From positions 248,001 to 312,000 of the forward strand of contig NZ_JAERLY010000001.1 in NCBI RefSeq assembly GCF_018256155.1: 64,000 nt of DNA, read 5' to 3'. The position numbers and the translations under genes were made by a program. The notes below the pieces were generated by a model that made no database searches, was not told where the DNA came from, and was given only the letters and a program-made list of their open reading frames with translations. Source of the DNA: Gluconobacter sp. Dm-62. Its GTDB lineage: Bacteria > Pseudomonadota > Alphaproteobacteria > Acetobacterales > Acetobacteraceae. This document shows, one piece after another, positions 62,241 through 64,000 of the stretch. How positions within the stretch are numbered: the stretch's first letter is position 1; the number at the start of each line of letters is the position of its first letter.

Positions 62241-62820
62241 CATGATGTGGATTGCCTGCTCCGGATCGCAGTGGCGCCACCTGCCTGATGATTACGGCGA
62301 ATGGAACAACGTGTTCCGACGCTAATGACGATGGGTGACGACAGGCGTGTTGGATGTGATGCTCGAAATCCTGTCTGAAATGGTCGAGCGGGATATTACT
62401 GTCGACATGATCGACAGTACGGTGGTCCCGGGCACATCATTGTGCTATCGGTATAAAATAGGAGCTCAGAAAATCGAGGTGCTTGGCCGATCGCGCGGTG
62501 GTTTCACCACCAGAGTGCACGCTCAATACGACGCCAAGGGACACCTTCTCGGTTTTGTCCTGACGCCGGGACAGACCCACGATATCTAGGCTTTCGGTCC
62601 GCTGTTCCGCATGATCGCTTATAAGATCGAGGCGTTACTGGCAGACAAAGGTTACGATGCCGACCTCATTCGTGAAGAGCTTACCAAGGCCGGAATCGAA
62701 GTCATTCGCGGAAAGAGCCAGCTGGATTGGGGGAAAAGCGGAAGGCCCGGTATTGGAGAATGTCCCCAAGAAAGCAGGCCTCGATTGCTCCTTCATGAGT
62801 ATCGTGGTGGCGCTTACTAG
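62241..62820 (+). pseudogene. IS5/IS427-group transposase remnant
   Basis: In one frame: MMWIACSGSQWRHLPDDYGEWNNVFRR, then TAA-TGA, then RWVTTGVLDVMLEILSEMVERDITVDMIDSTVV with DST of the DDE core, then LGRSRGGFTTRVHAQYDAKGHLLGFVLTPGQTHDI, a stop, then LLADKGYDADLIREEL. Three nonsense codons interrupt it and the C-terminus is replaced by unrelated sequence just before the LysR gene. It is inactive. Confidence 0.82.
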
Positions 62821-63725
62821 GACTCAAAATCATGCACGCGGATAAAATCGACAAACGCGCGGAGCGGCGGGGGTAACTGGCGGCGGCCGGAATAGTAAAG
62901 CATGGGCCCTGAGAAGGGGGCGGCCCAGTCTTCAAGCAGCACTTCCAGCGCACCGCTTCGGATGTGGGGAGCCAGCCAGTCTTCGAACAGACAGACGATG
63001 CCCAGACCCGCTATAGCAGCTTCTACCAGAAGATCGCAGGCCGATCCGGGTTGAACCATTAAGGGCCCTGGTGGATCGAGGCGAATAATCTCACCGTTTT
63101 TTTCGAACTCCCACATGGCTGGCGCTCCACTGGAGAAGCGAAGACGCAGACAGGAGTGTTCCAGCAGCTCGCTCGGATGCTGGGGGCGTTCCTTCGCAGA
63201 CAAATAGGATGGGGCAGCCGCAGTCAGAAGGCGCTGGGTTCGCGGCCCGATAGGAACGGCAATCATGTCCTGCTCCAGCCGCTCTTCATAACGGATGCCT
63301 GCATCAGCACCAGAGGCGAGAATATCAACAAAACTGTCCTCGACCGTCACTTCCACGCGAATTTGTGGATAAGCCTTCAGGAAGGGCGACAATATGCCCG
63401 GAAGTACAGTCCTGGCGACATTGGCTGGCACATTGAGACGGATCGTCCCCGCTGGCTGGTCAGTTTGCGTATGAAGCGTATCGAGCGCGGCGCTGATCTC
63501 GGCAAGCGCAGGCGAGAGCCGCTCGAACAGCCGGGCACCCGTTTCTGTGAGCGAAATGCTGCGTGTGCTGCGATGAAGCAGGCGCGTGCCAAGACGGGTT
63601 TCCAGACGGCGTAAAGCGTCACTAAGTCCAGACGCCGAAGAACCTGAAATGCGCGCAGCCTCGCGAAAACCACCTGCCCGCGCAACGGCGACGAACGCTG
63701 AAAGATCATCAAGCTCGAATGACAT
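62817..63725 (-). CDS. LysR-family transcriptional regulator
   Basis: 302 residues with a helix-turn-helix (GFREAARISGSSASGLSDALRRLE) and effector domain with IRYEERLEQDMIAVPI. It is the type commonly found divergent from aldo/keto reductase or quinone-reductase genes. It lies 98 bases from the aldo/keto reductase start on the opposite strand and probably regulates it. The stop overlaps the end of the IS remnant. Confidence 0.9.
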   Translation of the reverse strand: MSFELDDLSAFVAVARAGGFREAARISGSSASGLSDALRRLETRLGTRLLHRSTRSISLTETGARLFERLSPALAEISAALDTLHTQTDQPAGTIRLNVPANVARTVLPGILSPFLKAYPQIRVEVTVEDSFVDILASGADAGIRYEERLEQDMIAVPIGPRTQRLLTAAAPSYLSAKERPQHPSELLEHSCLRLRFSSGAPAMWEFEKNGEIIRLDPPGPLMVQPGSACDLLVEAAIAGLGIVCLFEDWLAPHIRSGALEVLLEDWAAPFSGPMLYYSGRRQLPPPLRAFVDFIRVHDFES

Positions 63726-63823
63726 TGTGCGATTTTCCGTACAGACCGTTCACGTTTCACCAACTTATCGATCATTTGAACGTAGTCCATGTCTGGTACG
63801 CCCCCCTTATCAAGGAGATACCA

Positions 63824-64000
63824 ATGAGCAGTCGTGCCAATCCCGGAACCTTTACACTCGGCGACCGCATTGTGAACCGTATGGGCTACGGAGCGATGCA
63901 GCTTGCTGGCCCTGGTGTCTTTGGACCGCCACGGGACCGCAAAGCCGCTGTTGCCGTGCTTCGGGCTGCTGTGGAAGCTGGCGTCAATCATATCGATACC
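63824..64000 (+). CDS. Aldo/keto reductase, N-terminal part (cut by window end)
   Basis: The first 59 codons are present from ATG 63824, with AAGGAG six bases upstream. NRMGYGAMQLAGPGVFG and AAVEAGVNHIDT are the start of an aldo/keto reductase barrel with the catalytic Asp about to follow. It reduces carbonyls with NADPH. The rest is outside the window. It is divergent from the LysR gene. Confidence 0.85.
   Translation, partial: MSSRANPGTFTLGDRIVNRMGYGAMQLAGPGVFGPPRDRKAAVAVLRAAVEAGVNHIDT

Overview
The window looks like chromosome of an alpha-proteobacterium, most likely an acetic acid bacterium (Acetobacteraceae). The reasons are the moderately GC-rich coding style, several TonB-dependent receptors, LysR-rich catabolic clusters, and decayed IS5- and IS481-family transposases of the kind common in that family. 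This placement is an inference from gene content; there is no rRNA or other phylogenetic marker here. No tRNA, rRNA or CRISPR array was seen.

Bases 1-29 kb form a large catabolic island for cyclic amides and N-carbamoyl compounds (hydantoin, allantoin or ureido-acid chemistry). It holds two TonB receptors, an M20 carbamoylase/allantoate-amidohydrolase type enzyme, a PuuE-like deacetylase-fold hydrolase, a D-2-hydroxyacid dehydrogenase, a LysR regulator, a dihydroorotase-like cyclic amidohydrolase overlapping a class II aldolase, and an ATZ/TRZ-type amidohydrolase ahead of a polar amino-acid ABC importer and an enolase-superfamily enzyme. On the minus strand follow a peptide-type ABC importer with a flavoprotein, a D-carbamoylase, a hydantoin racemase and a second Asp/Glu-racemase-fold enzyme. 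An atypical SDR with an FMN-dependent 2-hydroxyacid dehydrogenase, another LysR and a VOC protein close the region. The likely flow is outer-membrane capture, ABC import, racemisation, ring opening, decarbamoylation, then oxidation or reduction of the resulting acids. The true substrate is unknown.

Bases 29.8-39.7 kb form a second cluster: LysR, a serine beta-lactamase-fold hydrolase, a DadA-like D-amino-acid dehydrogenase, an exported penicillin-acylase-family Ntn hydrolase, a second beta-lactamase-fold hydrolase and an S9 peptidase. Most products carry signal peptides. Together they suggest periplasmic breakdown of N-acylated or D-residue-containing peptides, with oxidation of the released D-amino acid. 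A DUF1348/NTF2-like gene and a GlxA-type regulator follow, divergently arranged.

Bases 41.3-46.5 kb are visibly AT-richer and look acquired: a GT61-family glycosyltransferase, a broken IS5-family element, a large secreted protein with a phage-tail-like C-terminus, and an IS481-family remnant.

Bases 46.5-52.4 kb are a complete haem acquisition locus (haem oxygenase, divergent TonB haem receptor, HmuT, HmuU, HmuV) with a candidate Fur box in the shared promoter. Bases 52.5-55.6 kb are an ECF sigma/anti-sigma pair divergent from a catalase-like peroxidase and cytochrome b561; two matching ECF-type promoter motifs face outward in the intergenic gap. The rest contains a LysR gene, an IS5-family remnant, a bicupin protein, a nitrate-reductase-associated protein/YdeP-type molybdoenzyme/FdhD set, another IS remnant, and a LysR gene divergent from an aldo/keto reductase cut by the window end.
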